Source: SLRI01 sp964460465 (GTDB lineage: Bacteria > Pseudomonadota > Alphaproteobacteria > Geminicoccales > Geminicoccaceae). Taken from it: DNA of 64,000 nucleotides. The notes under the pieces are model-generated. The model did no database searches, was not told the DNA's origin, and worked only from the letters and a program-made list of their open reading frames with translations. The position numbers were made by a program, and so were the translations under genes. The stretch spans positions 15,439-79,438 of the forward strand of contig CAYWSB010000004.1 of NCBI GenBank assembly GCA_964460465.1, given 5' to 3'. Positions 24,085 through 31,691 of this stretch are shown here, piece after piece (the stretch's first letter is position 1; each line of letters opens with the position of its first letter).

Positions 24085-24677
24085 CCGGCGGGACCGCGGG
24101 GCAGGGTGGCGGGGCCGGGCTCGCGCCCGCCCTCGACCGGCTCGCTCGACAGGCGTGAACCGTCCGCCGCCTCGACCGCGAGGCGCAGCTCGACCTCGCG
24201 GCCGAGCCGCTCGCGCAGGCCCTGCAAGAGGCGCAACGCCTCGCGCCGCAGCACCACGAGATCACCGCCCTGCGCCGCCACCAGCTCGACCTGGAGCCGG
24301 CCGTCCTCCTGGCGCAGCCGCACCTCGAGCCCGGGAAAGATGGCGTCCTTGACCGTGATCCGCACCTCGCCGCGGGTATCGAAACGGCCGTCGCTGACCA
24401 GCACCCGCTCCGCCACCTCGTCGACGAGCTGGCCGAGCGCCGCGCCCGGCGGGGCCGGAGCCGGCCCGGCCGGCGCCGCCGCCGGACCGGCCCATGCCGG
24501 GCCTGCTGCGCGCCGCCGGGCGTCGTCGGCCTCACCGGCCAGGAGCCGCTCGAACGCGGCCTTGGCCTCGTCGCTCGGCTCCGCCCCGGGCCGGCCGCCG
24601 TGGTCCTGGCCGGGCTGCGCGTCCGTGCCGAGCCCGAGGCCGGTGCCGAGCCCACCCGGCTGGCGGTCGGTCTTCAC
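24081..24677 (-). CDS. sctP: T3SS needle-length regulator SctP (YscP family)
   Basis: This 198-residue protein has a disordered Gly/Pro/Ala-rich first half (1-80) and a compact C-terminal domain (about 85-175, LVDEVAERVLVSDGRFDTRGEVRITVKDAIFPGLEVRLRQEDGRL) like the substrate-switch domain of SctP/FliK. Position between sctO and sctQ is canonical. It is much shorter than YscP (about 515) or PscP (about 370), leaving little ruler sequence, so a short needle or another length-control mode would be expected. The start overlaps the sctO stop by 4 bases. Confidence 0.85.
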   Translation of the reverse strand: MKTDRQPGGLGTGLGLGTDAQPGQDHGGRPGAEPSDEAKAAFERLLAGEADDARRRAAGPAWAGPAAAPAGPAPAPPGAALGQLVDEVAERVLVSDGRFDTRGEVRITVKDAIFPGLEVRLRQEDGRLQVELVAAQGGDLVVLRREALRLLQGLRERLGREVELRLAVEAADGSRLSSEPVEGGREPGPATLPRGPAG

Positions 24678-25165
24678 GCCAGGGCGTCCTCGCGGTCGAC
24701 GCTCGCCATCGCAAGCTGCTCCTCCAGCTCCAGCTCCTCCATCCGCTCGCGATAGGCCTTGGCCTCGGCATCGAGCCAGTCGGCCAGCTCCTCGAACTTC
24801 TGCAGGTTCTTCACCGCCGCCTCGTAGGCGCGGGTGCCGGCATCCAGCGCCTCGTGCGCCTTCGCGCGCTCGGCCTTGGCGTCGGTGATCTTCTGCTCGA
24901 ACAGCGTCTCCCGACCGCGCAGGAGGCCGATCTCGACCTTGACGTCCTCGATCTCGCGCACGCTGACCAGCTTCGTCTGCAGCTCGTCGAAGAGCGCCTC
25001 CTCCCTGCGGCGGCGCCAGACGCGATAATCCGCGAGCTCGCGCTCCCGCTCCAGCACCCGACGGCCGGCCTCCTCGAGCGCCAGGCGCGCCGCCTGGACG
25101 GCCTCCTCGGCACGCTCGACCCGGAGCTCCTTGACGTCGACGATCCGGCCGACGATGTCGTTCAC
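24674..25165 (-). CDS. sctO: T3SS stalk protein SctO (YscO/FliJ family)
   Basis: This 163-residue protein is almost entirely a long antiparallel coiled coil (VERAEEAVQAARLALEEAGRRVLERERELADYRVWRRRREEALF through LEEQLAMASVDREDA), as in YscO and FliJ. It links the ATPase SctN to the export gate SctV. The start is GTG 25165, overlapping the sctN stop (GTGA). Gene order sctN-O-P-Q is the usual one. Confidence 0.93.
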   Translation of the reverse strand: MNDIVGRIVDVKELRVERAEEAVQAARLALEEAGRRVLERERELADYRVWRRRREEALFDELQTKLVSVREIEDVKVEIGLLRGRETLFEQKITDAKAERAKAHEALDAGTRAYEAAVKNLQKFEELADWLDAEAKAYRERMEELELEEQLAMASVDREDALA

Positions 25166-26532
25166 GCCGCCAGCTCCCCGAGCCGCTGCAGCGTCGTCTC
25201 GAACGGCACCAGGTCGTCGGTCGGCTGGCGCAGGAAGGCGTTGATGGCGTCGATCTTGCGCACCGCCTCGTCGGTGGTCTTGTCCGAGCCCGCCCGGTAC
25301 TCGCCGATCTTGATCAGGAGCTCGATCTCCGCGTACTTGGCCATCAGCTCGCGGACCCGGCCGGCGGCCGTGAAGTGGTCCTTCGTGATCACCGAGTTCA
25401 TCACCCGCGACGCCGAGGCCAGGACGTCGACCGCCGGGTAGTGGTTGGCCGCCCCAAGCTTGCGCGACAGGATGATGTGGCCGTCCAGGATCGAGCGGGT
25501 CTCGTCCGCGATCGGCTCCGACATGTCGTCGCCCTCGACCAGCACCGTGTAGAGGGCGGTGATCGAGCCCTTCTCGGACATCCCCACCCGCTCCATCAGC
25601 TTGGGCAGGTTGGCGAAGACCGAGGGCGGGAAGCCGCGCCGGGTCGGCGGCTCGCCGGCGGCGAGGCCGATCTCGCGCAGCGCCCGGCCGAAGCGGGTGA
25701 CGCTGTCCATCAGCAGCAGCACCTTCTTGCCCTGGTCGCGAAAGTATTCGGCGATGGCGGTCGCCACATAGGCGGCCTTGGCCCGCTCCATGGACGACTT
25801 GTCGGAGGTGGCGCAGACCACGATCGAGCGCTTGAGGCCCTGCTCGCCGAGATCGCGCTCGATGAACTCGCGCACCTCGCGGCCGCGCTCGCCGATCAGC
25901 GCCAGCACGCAGACGTCGACCTCGGCACCCCGGACCAGCATGGAGAGGAGGGTCGACTTGCCGCCGCCGGCCGCCGCGAAGATGCCGAGCCGCTGGCCCT
26001 CGCCGCAGGTCAGGAGCCCGTCGAGCACCCGCACGCCCAGGGGCAGCGGGTCCTTGATGATCCGCCGGGTGAGCGGGTCGGGGGTCTCCTGGTAGACGGG
26101 GTAATAGTCCTCGGGCGTGAGCTTGCCCTTGCTGCCCACGTCGAGCGGCCGGCCCATGCCGTCGAGCACCCGGCCGAACAGCGACGGGCCCACCGGCACC
26201 ATGTGGGCGCGGCCGGTCGGGATCACCTCGGTCGTGGGCGAGATGCCGTGCATGTCGCCGATGGGCGTCAGCAGGGCCGCGTCCTTGACGAAGCCCACGA
26301 CCTCGGCGTCGAGCTCGAAATCCTCGCCCGGGTTGCGCAGGGTGCAGACCTCGCCGATCCGCACGGCCGGGACGACGGCCCGGATGATGGTGCCGATGAC
26401 GTGGCTGACCCGGCCCTTGATGGCGAGCGTCTTGGTCTCGGCGAGAACACCGCGGATCGCCGTGGTGATGTAGTCGAAGTGGTCGCCGTCGACGTGCTGC
26501 ATGGGCGCCCGACAGAGTGCTGCTGCGGGCAT
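25162..26532 (-). CDS. sctN: T3SS ATPase SctN (YscN/FliI family)
   Basis: This 456-residue hexameric ATPase strips chaperones and unfolds substrates. Visible motifs are the Walker A loop GIFAAAGGGKST, GERGREVREFIERDLGE, Walker B KKVLLLMDSVTRFGRA, and VEGDDMSEPIADETRSILDGHIILSRKL. It aligns with YscN nearly end to end. ATG 26532 is chosen for the better upstream sequence (AGAGCGG). ATG 26502 would give 446 residues, closer to YscN (439), and is possible. It is the first gene of the export-apparatus operon, divergent from the RasGAP effector, with T3SS box D between. Confidence 0.97.
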   Translation of the reverse strand: MPAAALCRAPMQHVDGDHFDYITTAIRGVLAETKTLAIKGRVSHVIGTIIRAVVPAVRIGEVCTLRNPGEDFELDAEVVGFVKDAALLTPIGDMHGISPTTEVIPTGRAHMVPVGPSLFGRVLDGMGRPLDVGSKGKLTPEDYYPVYQETPDPLTRRIIKDPLPLGVRVLDGLLTCGEGQRLGIFAAAGGGKSTLLSMLVRGAEVDVCVLALIGERGREVREFIERDLGEQGLKRSIVVCATSDKSSMERAKAAYVATAIAEYFRDQGKKVLLLMDSVTRFGRALREIGLAAGEPPTRRGFPPSVFANLPKLMERVGMSEKGSITALYTVLVEGDDMSEPIADETRSILDGHIILSRKLGAANHYPAVDVLASASRVMNSVITKDHFTAAGRVRELMAKYAEIELLIKIGEYRAGSDKTTDEAVRKIDAINAFLRQPTDDLVPFETTLQRLGELAA

Positions 26533-26579
26533 GCTTAACCGCTCTGGAATCCAGCGACAAGCCTCTTGACGGTACCGGG

Positions 26580-26608
26580 TTGACTTTGCCTGAGCGCTCA
26601 GGCATTGC
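26580..26608 (+). promoter_or_regulatory. T3SS box D, promoter/operator between sctN and the RasGAP effector
   Basis: This is the reference copy. TTGACT (26580-26585), a 17-base spacer and CATTGC (26603-26608) face the effector gene. The spacer carries TGCCTGAGCGCTCAGGCA (26587-26604), a perfect 18-base palindrome. The predicted transcript begins about 25 bases before ATG 26640, which has AGGAGG at 26628-26633. The dyad could also control the divergent sctN operon, whose start is 55 bases away. Confidence 0.75.
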
Positions 26609-26639
26609 TCGTCGCGCAGCAAAGCCCAGGAGGCGACCG

Positions 26640-27890
26640 ATGGACTCCAACCTGCGCTTCAGCGATGGCCCGCAACTCCAGTCAACACGAGGCGAAGGCC
26701 AGGTTTGGCACAGCAACCCGCTGCATGTCGGCCAACAGGACGGCGGCGCGTCGCGGTTGTCGAGTGCCCGGGACTCGGTCGACCTGCCGGACACGCCGAG
26801 GGCGGTGAAGGCGCTGGCCTACGACGCCGCCGACCTGCGCGGCGATGTCGGCGGCAAGAGCCTCGGCCGGTTCAAGAACTGGCTCGCCGACAAGCTGCCG
26901 TTCGTCGGCAAGACCACCTACGGCACCATCCTGCAAAAGGCGGACGCCTATTCGGCCAATGCCGGCGCCCGCACGGACGCGCAGCGAGCGACCGAGCTCA
27001 AGGGTCTGCTCGCCGACATCGCCAGGTGGCAGCAGGCGCACGGCACGACCTCGACCAAGGGCCAGGCGGTCGAGCAGCTTCGGCAGAGCGCCAGCAACGC
27101 CCTCGGCACGATCGCCGACCCGTCCCGGGCCAACACGATGCAGGTCGTCGAGGGCTATTTCGACATCCTCTGCGGTCGCGCGCCGGACCCGAAGTCGAAC
27201 ACGACGGCGCAGCGGCAGCCGCTCGATTCGAAGCTGATCTTCCGCGGCAACAGCGACGCGTCGAAGGCCCTCACCACGCACCTCAACGCCTACGTGCCGA
27301 CGAGCTACAAGGCCGACCTCGCCGAGACGGCCAATCGCTTGACCAAGGGCTTCGATCCCGGCCAACGCCATGTGGATATCGAATCGGACAAGGGGCAGCC
27401 CGCGAGAACGATGAGCCAGTTGCAGGACAAGCCCTTCCAGGCGCTCCTGCGCACCGCCGAGCCGATGATGACGGCGCTCATGGGCGGGCGGGACGCCGGC
27501 TCGATCCAGGCGGCGGTGGACCAGCTGCCGGACGAGATCGTGGCGACGCTGGGCGAGCTCGACGAGCGGGTAGACGCGGACTCCAACGGCGATGCGGCGA
27601 CACGCAAGCTGGCCATCGTCGGCACGCTCTTTCTGCGCTTCGCCTCGACCGCGATCCTCGAGGGGGTGGACATGGGCGCGGCGGATCCCACTCCGCAGGA
27701 CACGGCCAAGCGGCTGCTGAACGCTATTGCGCAATCAGCGCTCAACAACTCGCCGGACGACCGGCAGGTGACATCAGGCGTGCACGAGCGTCACAAGGAA
27801 GCCTATCTCGACTTCGTCCGCAGCTACCAGCAGCCGATGATCGACTTCTGCGATGCGCTGCTCGAGCGCGCCGGTCGCCCGCCGCTCTGA
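26640..27890 (+). CDS. T3SS effector with a eukaryotic-type RasGAP domain
   Basis: This 416-residue protein has two parts. Residues 1-110 are a secretion/chaperone module shared with the effectors at 28429 and 29704 (SRLSS at 38-42; GRFKNWLADKLPFVGKTTYG at 76-95). Residues about 165-410 read as a RasGAP domain: KLIFRGNSDASKALTTHL (198-215) matches the arginine-finger motif of neurofibromin (TLFRGNSLASK), with R202 as the finger. GTLFLRFASTAIL (328-340) matches the FLRF block (R333). LPDEIVATLGEL, then QDTAKRLLNAIAQSA and HKEAYLDFVRSYQQPMIDF, follow the order of the NF1 GAP core. Predicted role: inactivate host Ras-family GTPases. ATG 26640 has an AGGAGG site. A chaperone gene follows. Confidence 0.88.
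   Translation: MDSNLRFSDGPQLQSTRGEGQVWHSNPLHVGQQDGGASRLSSARDSVDLPDTPRAVKALAYDAADLRGDVGGKSLGRFKNWLADKLPFVGKTTYGTILQKADAYSANAGARTDAQRATELKGLLADIARWQQAHGTTSTKGQAVEQLRQSASNALGTIADPSRANTMQVVEGYFDILCGRAPDPKSNTTAQRQPLDSKLIFRGNSDASKALTTHLNAYVPTSYKADLAETANRLTKGFDPGQRHVDIESDKGQPARTMSQLQDKPFQALLRTAEPMMTALMGGRDAGSIQAAVDQLPDEIVATLGELDERVDADSNGDAATRKLAIVGTLFLRFASTAILEGVDMGAADPTPQDTAKRLLNAIAQSALNNSPDDRQVTSGVHERHKEAYLDFVRSYQQPMIDFCDALLERAGRPPL
26865..26957 (+). repeat. Near-identical effector N-terminal module, copy 1
   Basis: These 93 bases (codons 76-106 of the RasGAP effector) match 88 of 93 bases at 29932-30024 in the third effector. Four of the five differences are silent. Similarity drops quickly on both sides, indicating recent duplication or gene conversion of this segment. 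Confidence 0.85.
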
Positions 27891-27923
27891 GCCAGTGCAA
27901 CGCCCAGCGCAAGGACCACCGCC

Positions 27924-28406
27924 ATGTCCATCGACGACCTCCTGGCCGAGTTCGGCCGCCGCCAGACCGGCAAGCCGCTGGCGCTCGACGGCAACGGCAT
28001 CTGCCGCATCGGCTTCCGCGGCGACGACTTCCTCGACATCGAGCCCGTGCCCGGCAGCGAGCACGTCCTGGTCTACGCCCCCCTCGCGGCCCTGCCGGAG
28101 CGCAATGCCGGCAACGTCTACGGCAAGCTGCTCGCCGCCAACCTCTTCGGCGAGGCCACGGGCGGCGCCTGGTTCGCCGTCGACCCCGGCACCGAGGAGA
28201 TCCTGCTCAACCGCCGGCTCGTCCTGCCCGACCTCGACGCCGACCGCTTCGAGGCGCTGCTCCTCGACTTCATGGACCGCGTGACCCACTGGAAGGGAGA
28301 GCTCTCGGGCCCCGACTTCGACGTGCTCGAGGGCGGCGAGGCAACGGCCGCACCGGCCGCGGCCCAGGAGACCATGGTCGACCCGCGCTTCATCATTCGC
28401 GGCTGA
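27924..28406 (+). CDS. Class I (CesT-type) chaperone for the modular effectors
   Basis: This 160-residue protein has the effector-chaperone layout: MSIDDLLAEFGRRQTGKPLALD, ICRIGFRGDDFLDIEPV, HVLVYAPLAALPERNAGNVYGKLLAAN, ILLNRRLVLPDLDADRFEALLLDFMDRVTHW and a flexible tail ending PRFIIRG. It is closely related to the chaperone at 21923 (LALDxNGxC, VYAPLxxLP). It lies between the RasGAP effector (33-base gap) and the second effector (22-base gap). Because all three effectors share an N-terminal module, it probably serves all of them. Confidence 0.87.
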   Translation: MSIDDLLAEFGRRQTGKPLALDGNGICRIGFRGDDFLDIEPVPGSEHVLVYAPLAALPERNAGNVYGKLLAANLFGEATGGAWFAVDPGTEEILLNRRLVLPDLDADRFEALLLDFMDRVTHWKGELSGPDFDVLEGGEATAAPAAAQETMVDPRFIIRG

Positions 28407-28428
28407 GCGCCGCCCGGGGAGCCAAGCG

Positions 28429-29691
28429 ATGGACAGCCCTCCGATCCGAGGCGGGGCGACCAGCCTCGGTCATGTCGGCCAGACCAATGCCGGCGAGACC
28501 ACCACGAACGAGAAGGGCGTCAAGCAGGAGAGCGGCACGCGCTCGCGTCTCGCCTCGATCCGCCAGTCCGTCTGGATCGCGCCCACGCAGGCGCTGCAGG
28601 TCACCGGGCTGAGCTATGGCGGCGGCGACCTCAGGGCCAATGCCGGCACCGACATGAGCTGGGGCCGCTTCAAGAACATGGTCGCCGAGAAGGTGCCGTT
28701 CGTCGGCTCGACCAGCTACGGCAGCATTCAGAAGAACGCCGACGACTTCGTGGCGCTGGCACCGCAGGCCACGCTCGCCGAGAAGCTCGAGATGCTGGAG
28801 CGCCTGGACCGGCAGATCACCACCTGGCAGCGGAATCACGGCGACAAGGCGCTGACCGCCAAGGGCCAGGCGGTCGCCGATCTCGGCCAGGCGGTCGCCG
28901 ATGCGCTGAAGGATGCGCAGGCCCTGGAAGCGGCCGCGCTCAAGCGCTTCGCCCCGTCCGTGCCCGCCAGCCTGCCGCAGCCCACCCTGGGCCGCGACGT
29001 GCTGACCGCCCAGGGGGTGATCGCCGGCACGGCGCTGGCGAAGCTGCAGCAGAAAATGGGCGACGACGTCTTCACCCGCGATGCCACCAACCAGCCGAAG
29101 AACGTCGACAGCGGTCAGGGCTTCCCGGTCAGCGAGGTGTTCAGGAAGGACTTCATCCAGCGCAACGACCTCCTGTCCATGACTGTCGGCAGGAAGACCG
29201 TCTACGAGCGCAACGATGGCGGCGACGCGGCGGCGGCGCTCCTGAAGCTCGCCGGCGGCAAGCCCCAGGTGGCGAGCAGCCTCTCGCACTATGTCGGCCA
29301 GCACATGCTGGCCGGCCTGACCGCGGCCAAGCAGGAGCTGCTCAAGGCCGGCGACGGCTCGAACAACTTCATCATGGAGCCGGGCCAGCCGGTGTTCAGC
29401 TACGCGATCACCCGCAACGAGCCGAAGCAGCACGGCGGCGAGCCGACCTTCATCATCGACTACCGCATCGACCACGCGATCGAGCGGATGGGCAAGGGAG
29501 GCCCGCACGAGCTGGGCTACGCGCCCGGCAGCGGCATCGCCCTCGCCATGCAGATCGAGGTGAGCGAAGCGGAGCTGCTGGCGGGGAAGGGCGCCTATGC
29601 CGTGACCCAGCCGCCCAGCTTCGCGATCCAGCTCCAGGCGGATCTCGACGACCTGCTCAAGCCCACCGGCGGCAAGACCTTCAAGGGCTAG
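28429..29691 (+). CDS. Modular T3SS effector 2, C-terminal domain unrecognised
   Basis: This 420-residue protein has an N-terminal module (about residues 35-108: TRSRLASIRQSV, GGGDLRANAG, SWGRFKNMVAEKVPFVGSTS, then YGSIQKNADDF) homologous to that of effectors 1 and 3. A helical spacer follows (115-215), then a domain of about 190 residues (228-405) shared only with effector 3: GFPVSEVFRKDF, LSHYVGQHMLAGL, HGGEPTFIIDYRIDHAIERMG, YAPGSGIALAMQIEV and PPSFAIQLQADLDDLL. The repeated strand patterns suggest a beta-rich fold. No enzyme motif or membrane segment is visible. Start ATG 28429 has GGGGAG upstream. Confidence 0.82.
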   Translation: MDSPPIRGGATSLGHVGQTNAGETTTNEKGVKQESGTRSRLASIRQSVWIAPTQALQVTGLSYGGGDLRANAGTDMSWGRFKNMVAEKVPFVGSTSYGSIQKNADDFVALAPQATLAEKLEMLERLDRQITTWQRNHGDKALTAKGQAVADLGQAVADALKDAQALEAAALKRFAPSVPASLPQPTLGRDVLTAQGVIAGTALAKLQQKMGDDVFTRDATNQPKNVDSGQGFPVSEVFRKDFIQRNDLLSMTVGRKTVYERNDGGDAAAALLKLAGGKPQVASSLSHYVGQHMLAGLTAAKQELLKAGDGSNNFIMEPGQPVFSYAITRNEPKQHGGEPTFIIDYRIDHAIERMGKGGPHELGYAPGSGIALAMQIEVSEAELLAGKGAYAVTQPPSFAIQLQADLDDLLKPTGGKTFKG

Positions 29692-29703
29692 AGGAGAACC
29701 GGC

Positions 29704-30933
29704 ATGGACATCAACCTGCGCTCCTCCTCGGTGGGCGCTCTTTCCCGCAGCGAATCGAGCTCGCAGCTCGGCCCCACCGACGAGCGCGGCATCGAGCAGC
29801 AGGACGGCACCGCCTCGCGCCTCTCCAGCGTCAGCTTCACGGTGAACGAGGACGCCGGGGCGCGCGGCATCAAGCCGCTCGCCTACGACGCCGGCGACCT
29901 GCGCGCGTCGGCCGGCAGCGGCGGGAGCTGGGGCCGCTTCAAGAACTGGGTCGCCGACAAGCTGCCCTTCGTCGGCAAGACCACCTACGGCACCATCCTG
30001 CAGAAGGCGGACGCCTACTCGGCCCGGGCCGAGGGGCTGACGGCGGGGCAGAGGACGGGCGCCCTCCTGTCGCTCAAGCAGTCCATCGAAGCGTGGCAGC
30101 AAAGGCACCCGACCGTCACCGGCGGCAAGGCGGACGGCATCGAGACCCTGCGCCAGGCGGTGACGGCGGCCTTGCGGGACGCGGCGGCGGCGGCGGTCCT
30201 CGACGTCCGCTACCCGGTCGCCTTCGACCGGCCGGACGAGCTCGGCGGGACCATGGAGGCGGAGGGGCCGATCACCCCCACGGCACGGCAGATGTTCGAC
30301 GGGATGATGACCGACGACCCGCGGCCGAGGACCTCGGACGGCCGGCTCAGCATCGTGAGCGACGGCGGCTTCCCCCCGGTCAGCACCGTCTTCAAGGCCG
30401 ACTTCGTCGGCCGCACCAGCCCCATGACGTTGAGCGACGGCGGCGTCGTCGCCTTCGACCGGAAGAACGACCGGGGCGTCGATGCCCGCACCGCGCTCCT
30501 GAGCCTGACCGGCGACCAGGCGGTCGCCACCAGCCTGTCGCAGTTCATCGGCCAGAACATGCTGGCGCCGCTCGAGGGGGCCAAGGCGAAGCTGCTCGAG
30601 GGTCCCAATGGCGAGCCCAATCCGATCCCCGACGTCGGCCTGCAGAGCACCGCGATCGACGTCCGGAAGAACCCGCCCGCCGTTCAGGGTGGCGAGCCCA
30701 CCTACACGATCACCTACACGGCCCTCGACCCGATCCCGCGGCTCGGGATGAGCCAGGACGATGCGGTCGCCTACAAGCCCGGCAGCGAGATCGTGCTGAC
30801 CTACCAGATCCAGCTCAAGGAATCCGATCTCAGGGCCGGCAATGGTGTGTTCGCCTTCACCCACGAGCCCAGCTTCGCCATCTCGCTGACCCCCGACCTC
30901 GATCAGGCGGCGTCGCTCGTGCTCAACCGGTGA
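29704..30933 (+). CDS. Modular T3SS effector 3, C-terminal domain unrecognised
   Basis: This 409-residue protein starts 12 bases after effector 2. Its N-terminal module (about residues 37-106: TASRLSSVSFTV, IKPLAYDAGDLR, SWGRFKNWVADKLPFVGKTT) is nearly the same as in the RasGAP effector. Its C-terminal domain (about 221-397: GFPPVSTVFKADFVG, LSQFIGQNMLAPLEGAKAKL, QGGEPTYTITYTALDPIPRLG, YKPGSEIVLTYQIQL, EPSFAISLTPDLDQA) is homologous to that of effector 2. It is thus a chimera in pattern: the head of effector 1 with the body of effector 2. Its 3' end overlaps the convergent GNAT gene by 31 bases. Confidence 0.82.
   Translation: MDINLRSSSVGALSRSESSSQLGPTDERGIEQQDGTASRLSSVSFTVNEDAGARGIKPLAYDAGDLRASAGSGGSWGRFKNWVADKLPFVGKTTYGTILQKADAYSARAEGLTAGQRTGALLSLKQSIEAWQQRHPTVTGGKADGIETLRQAVTAALRDAAAAAVLDVRYPVAFDRPDELGGTMEAEGPITPTARQMFDGMMTDDPRPRTSDGRLSIVSDGGFPPVSTVFKADFVGRTSPMTLSDGGVVAFDRKNDRGVDARTALLSLTGDQAVATSLSQFIGQNMLAPLEGAKAKLLEGPNGEPNPIPDVGLQSTAIDVRKNPPAVQGGEPTYTITYTALDPIPRLGMSQDDAVAYKPGSEIVLTYQIQLKESDLRAGNGVFAFTHEPSFAISLTPDLDQAASLVLNR
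29932..30024 (+). repeat. Near-identical effector N-terminal module, copy 3
   Basis: Partner of 26865-26957 (88 of 93 bases identical), codons 77-107 of effector 3. The corresponding segment of effector 2 (28663-28755) is clearly homologous in protein but much more diverged in DNA. Confidence 0.85.
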
Positions 30934-31406
30934 GGGTCGCGCGGCTCGGCCATGCCGAGCCGCAGCCACTCGACCGGGCCGCCATGCCAGTCGGCCTCCT
31001 GCCAGCGCTCGATCTCGACATAGCCGCGGCCGGCATAGAAGGTCAGCGCCGGGGTGTTGCAGGCGAGGACGGTGAGCCGCGGCGGCCGCCCGGCCGCGCG
31101 CTCGGCCGCGGCCAGGAGGGCCGTGCCGATGCCGCGGCCCTGTGCCTGCGGCAGGACGAAGAGATAGTTGAGCACGCCGAGGCCGCGATCGAGATCGGCG
31201 AACCCGACGATCGCGCCCTCGGCGATCCCGAGCAGCCGTCGCCGCGGCGGCAGGAGCGGCAGGGGGGCGATGCTGGTCAGCACCGCGCGGGCGAAGGGCA
31301 GGGCCTCGGGCAGGGGGCCGGCGGCCAGCGCCGCACCGACGATCCGCCCGCAGACCGGATCGTCGGCGCTGCTGCCCCGCCTGATGCGCAGCCGGTCCGG
31401 GTTCAC
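30903..31406 (-). CDS. GNAT-family N-acetyltransferase behind a T3SS box
   Basis: This 167-residue protein carries the acetyl-CoA-binding motif A typical of GNAT enzymes (LNYLFVLPQAQGRGIGTALLAAAERAA, Q/RxxGxG/A type) and motif B (LACNTPALTFYAGRGYVEIERW). It starts at GTG 31406, overlapping the stop of the 66-residue gene (GTGA), so both are expressed from the promoter region at box E. Substrate unknown. Linkage to a T3SS-type promoter suggests acetylation of a T3SS or host-interaction target, but it may be a bystander. Confidence 0.85.
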   Translation of the reverse strand: MNPDRLRIRRGSSADDPVCGRIVGAALAAGPLPEALPFARAVLTSIAPLPLLPPRRRLLGIAEGAIVGFADLDRGLGVLNYLFVLPQAQGRGIGTALLAAAERAAGRPPRLTVLACNTPALTFYAGRGYVEIERWQEADWHGGPVEWLRLGMAEPRDPHRLSTSDAA

Positions 31407-31603
31407 GCCGCAGCGGACTTCCCGAGCCCGGCCAGAGAGTTGCGCACCTGCCGGTCGGGCACGCGGAGGCCGGCGATCCCGGTGTCGAGGTGCTGGTTCT
31501 CGAACTGCCCTGAAGTGGCGGCGACGACGTAGGCTTTGTCCTGGTCCTCGCCCGCGAGCATGTCGTTCGGGCGGATCTCGCCGCCCTTGTCCTTGCGCGA
31601 CAC
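31403..31603 (-). CDS. Small protein (66 residues) under T3SS box E
   Basis: The start is GTG 31603, preceded on the minus strand by GGGGAGAAGGCAC, a strong ribosome site. The protein starts MSRKDKGGEIRPNDMLAGED and ends LRVPDRQVRNSLAGLGKSAAA. It is hydrophilic, without signal peptide, membrane segment or cysteine, and matches no family I know. It lies 32 bases behind box E, so it is likely part of the T3SS regulon. It could be a small substrate or a regulator. Confidence 0.6.
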   Translation of the reverse strand: MSRKDKGGEIRPNDMLAGEDQDKAYVVAATSGQFENQHLDTGIAGLRVPDRQVRNSLAGLGKSAAA

Positions 31604-31634
31604 CGTGCCTTCTCCCCGCGTGCGGCCTCGCGGC

Positions 31635-31663
31635 AATATGCTTGTGCGCTCAGGGATGGGCAA
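31635..31663 (-). promoter_or_regulatory. T3SS box E, promoter/operator of the 66-residue gene and GNAT
   Basis: On the minus strand TTGCCC (31663-31658), a 17-base spacer and CATATT (31640-31635) form a promoter-like pair. The spacer contains the dyad, on the plus strand TGCTTGTGCGCTCAGGGA at 31639-31656. It has the same geometry as boxes C and D and is 16 of 18 identical to box F read on its minus strand. Confidence 0.68.
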
Positions 31664-31691
31664 GCGGAAAAGGCAGCAGGGCCCGGCCGCC

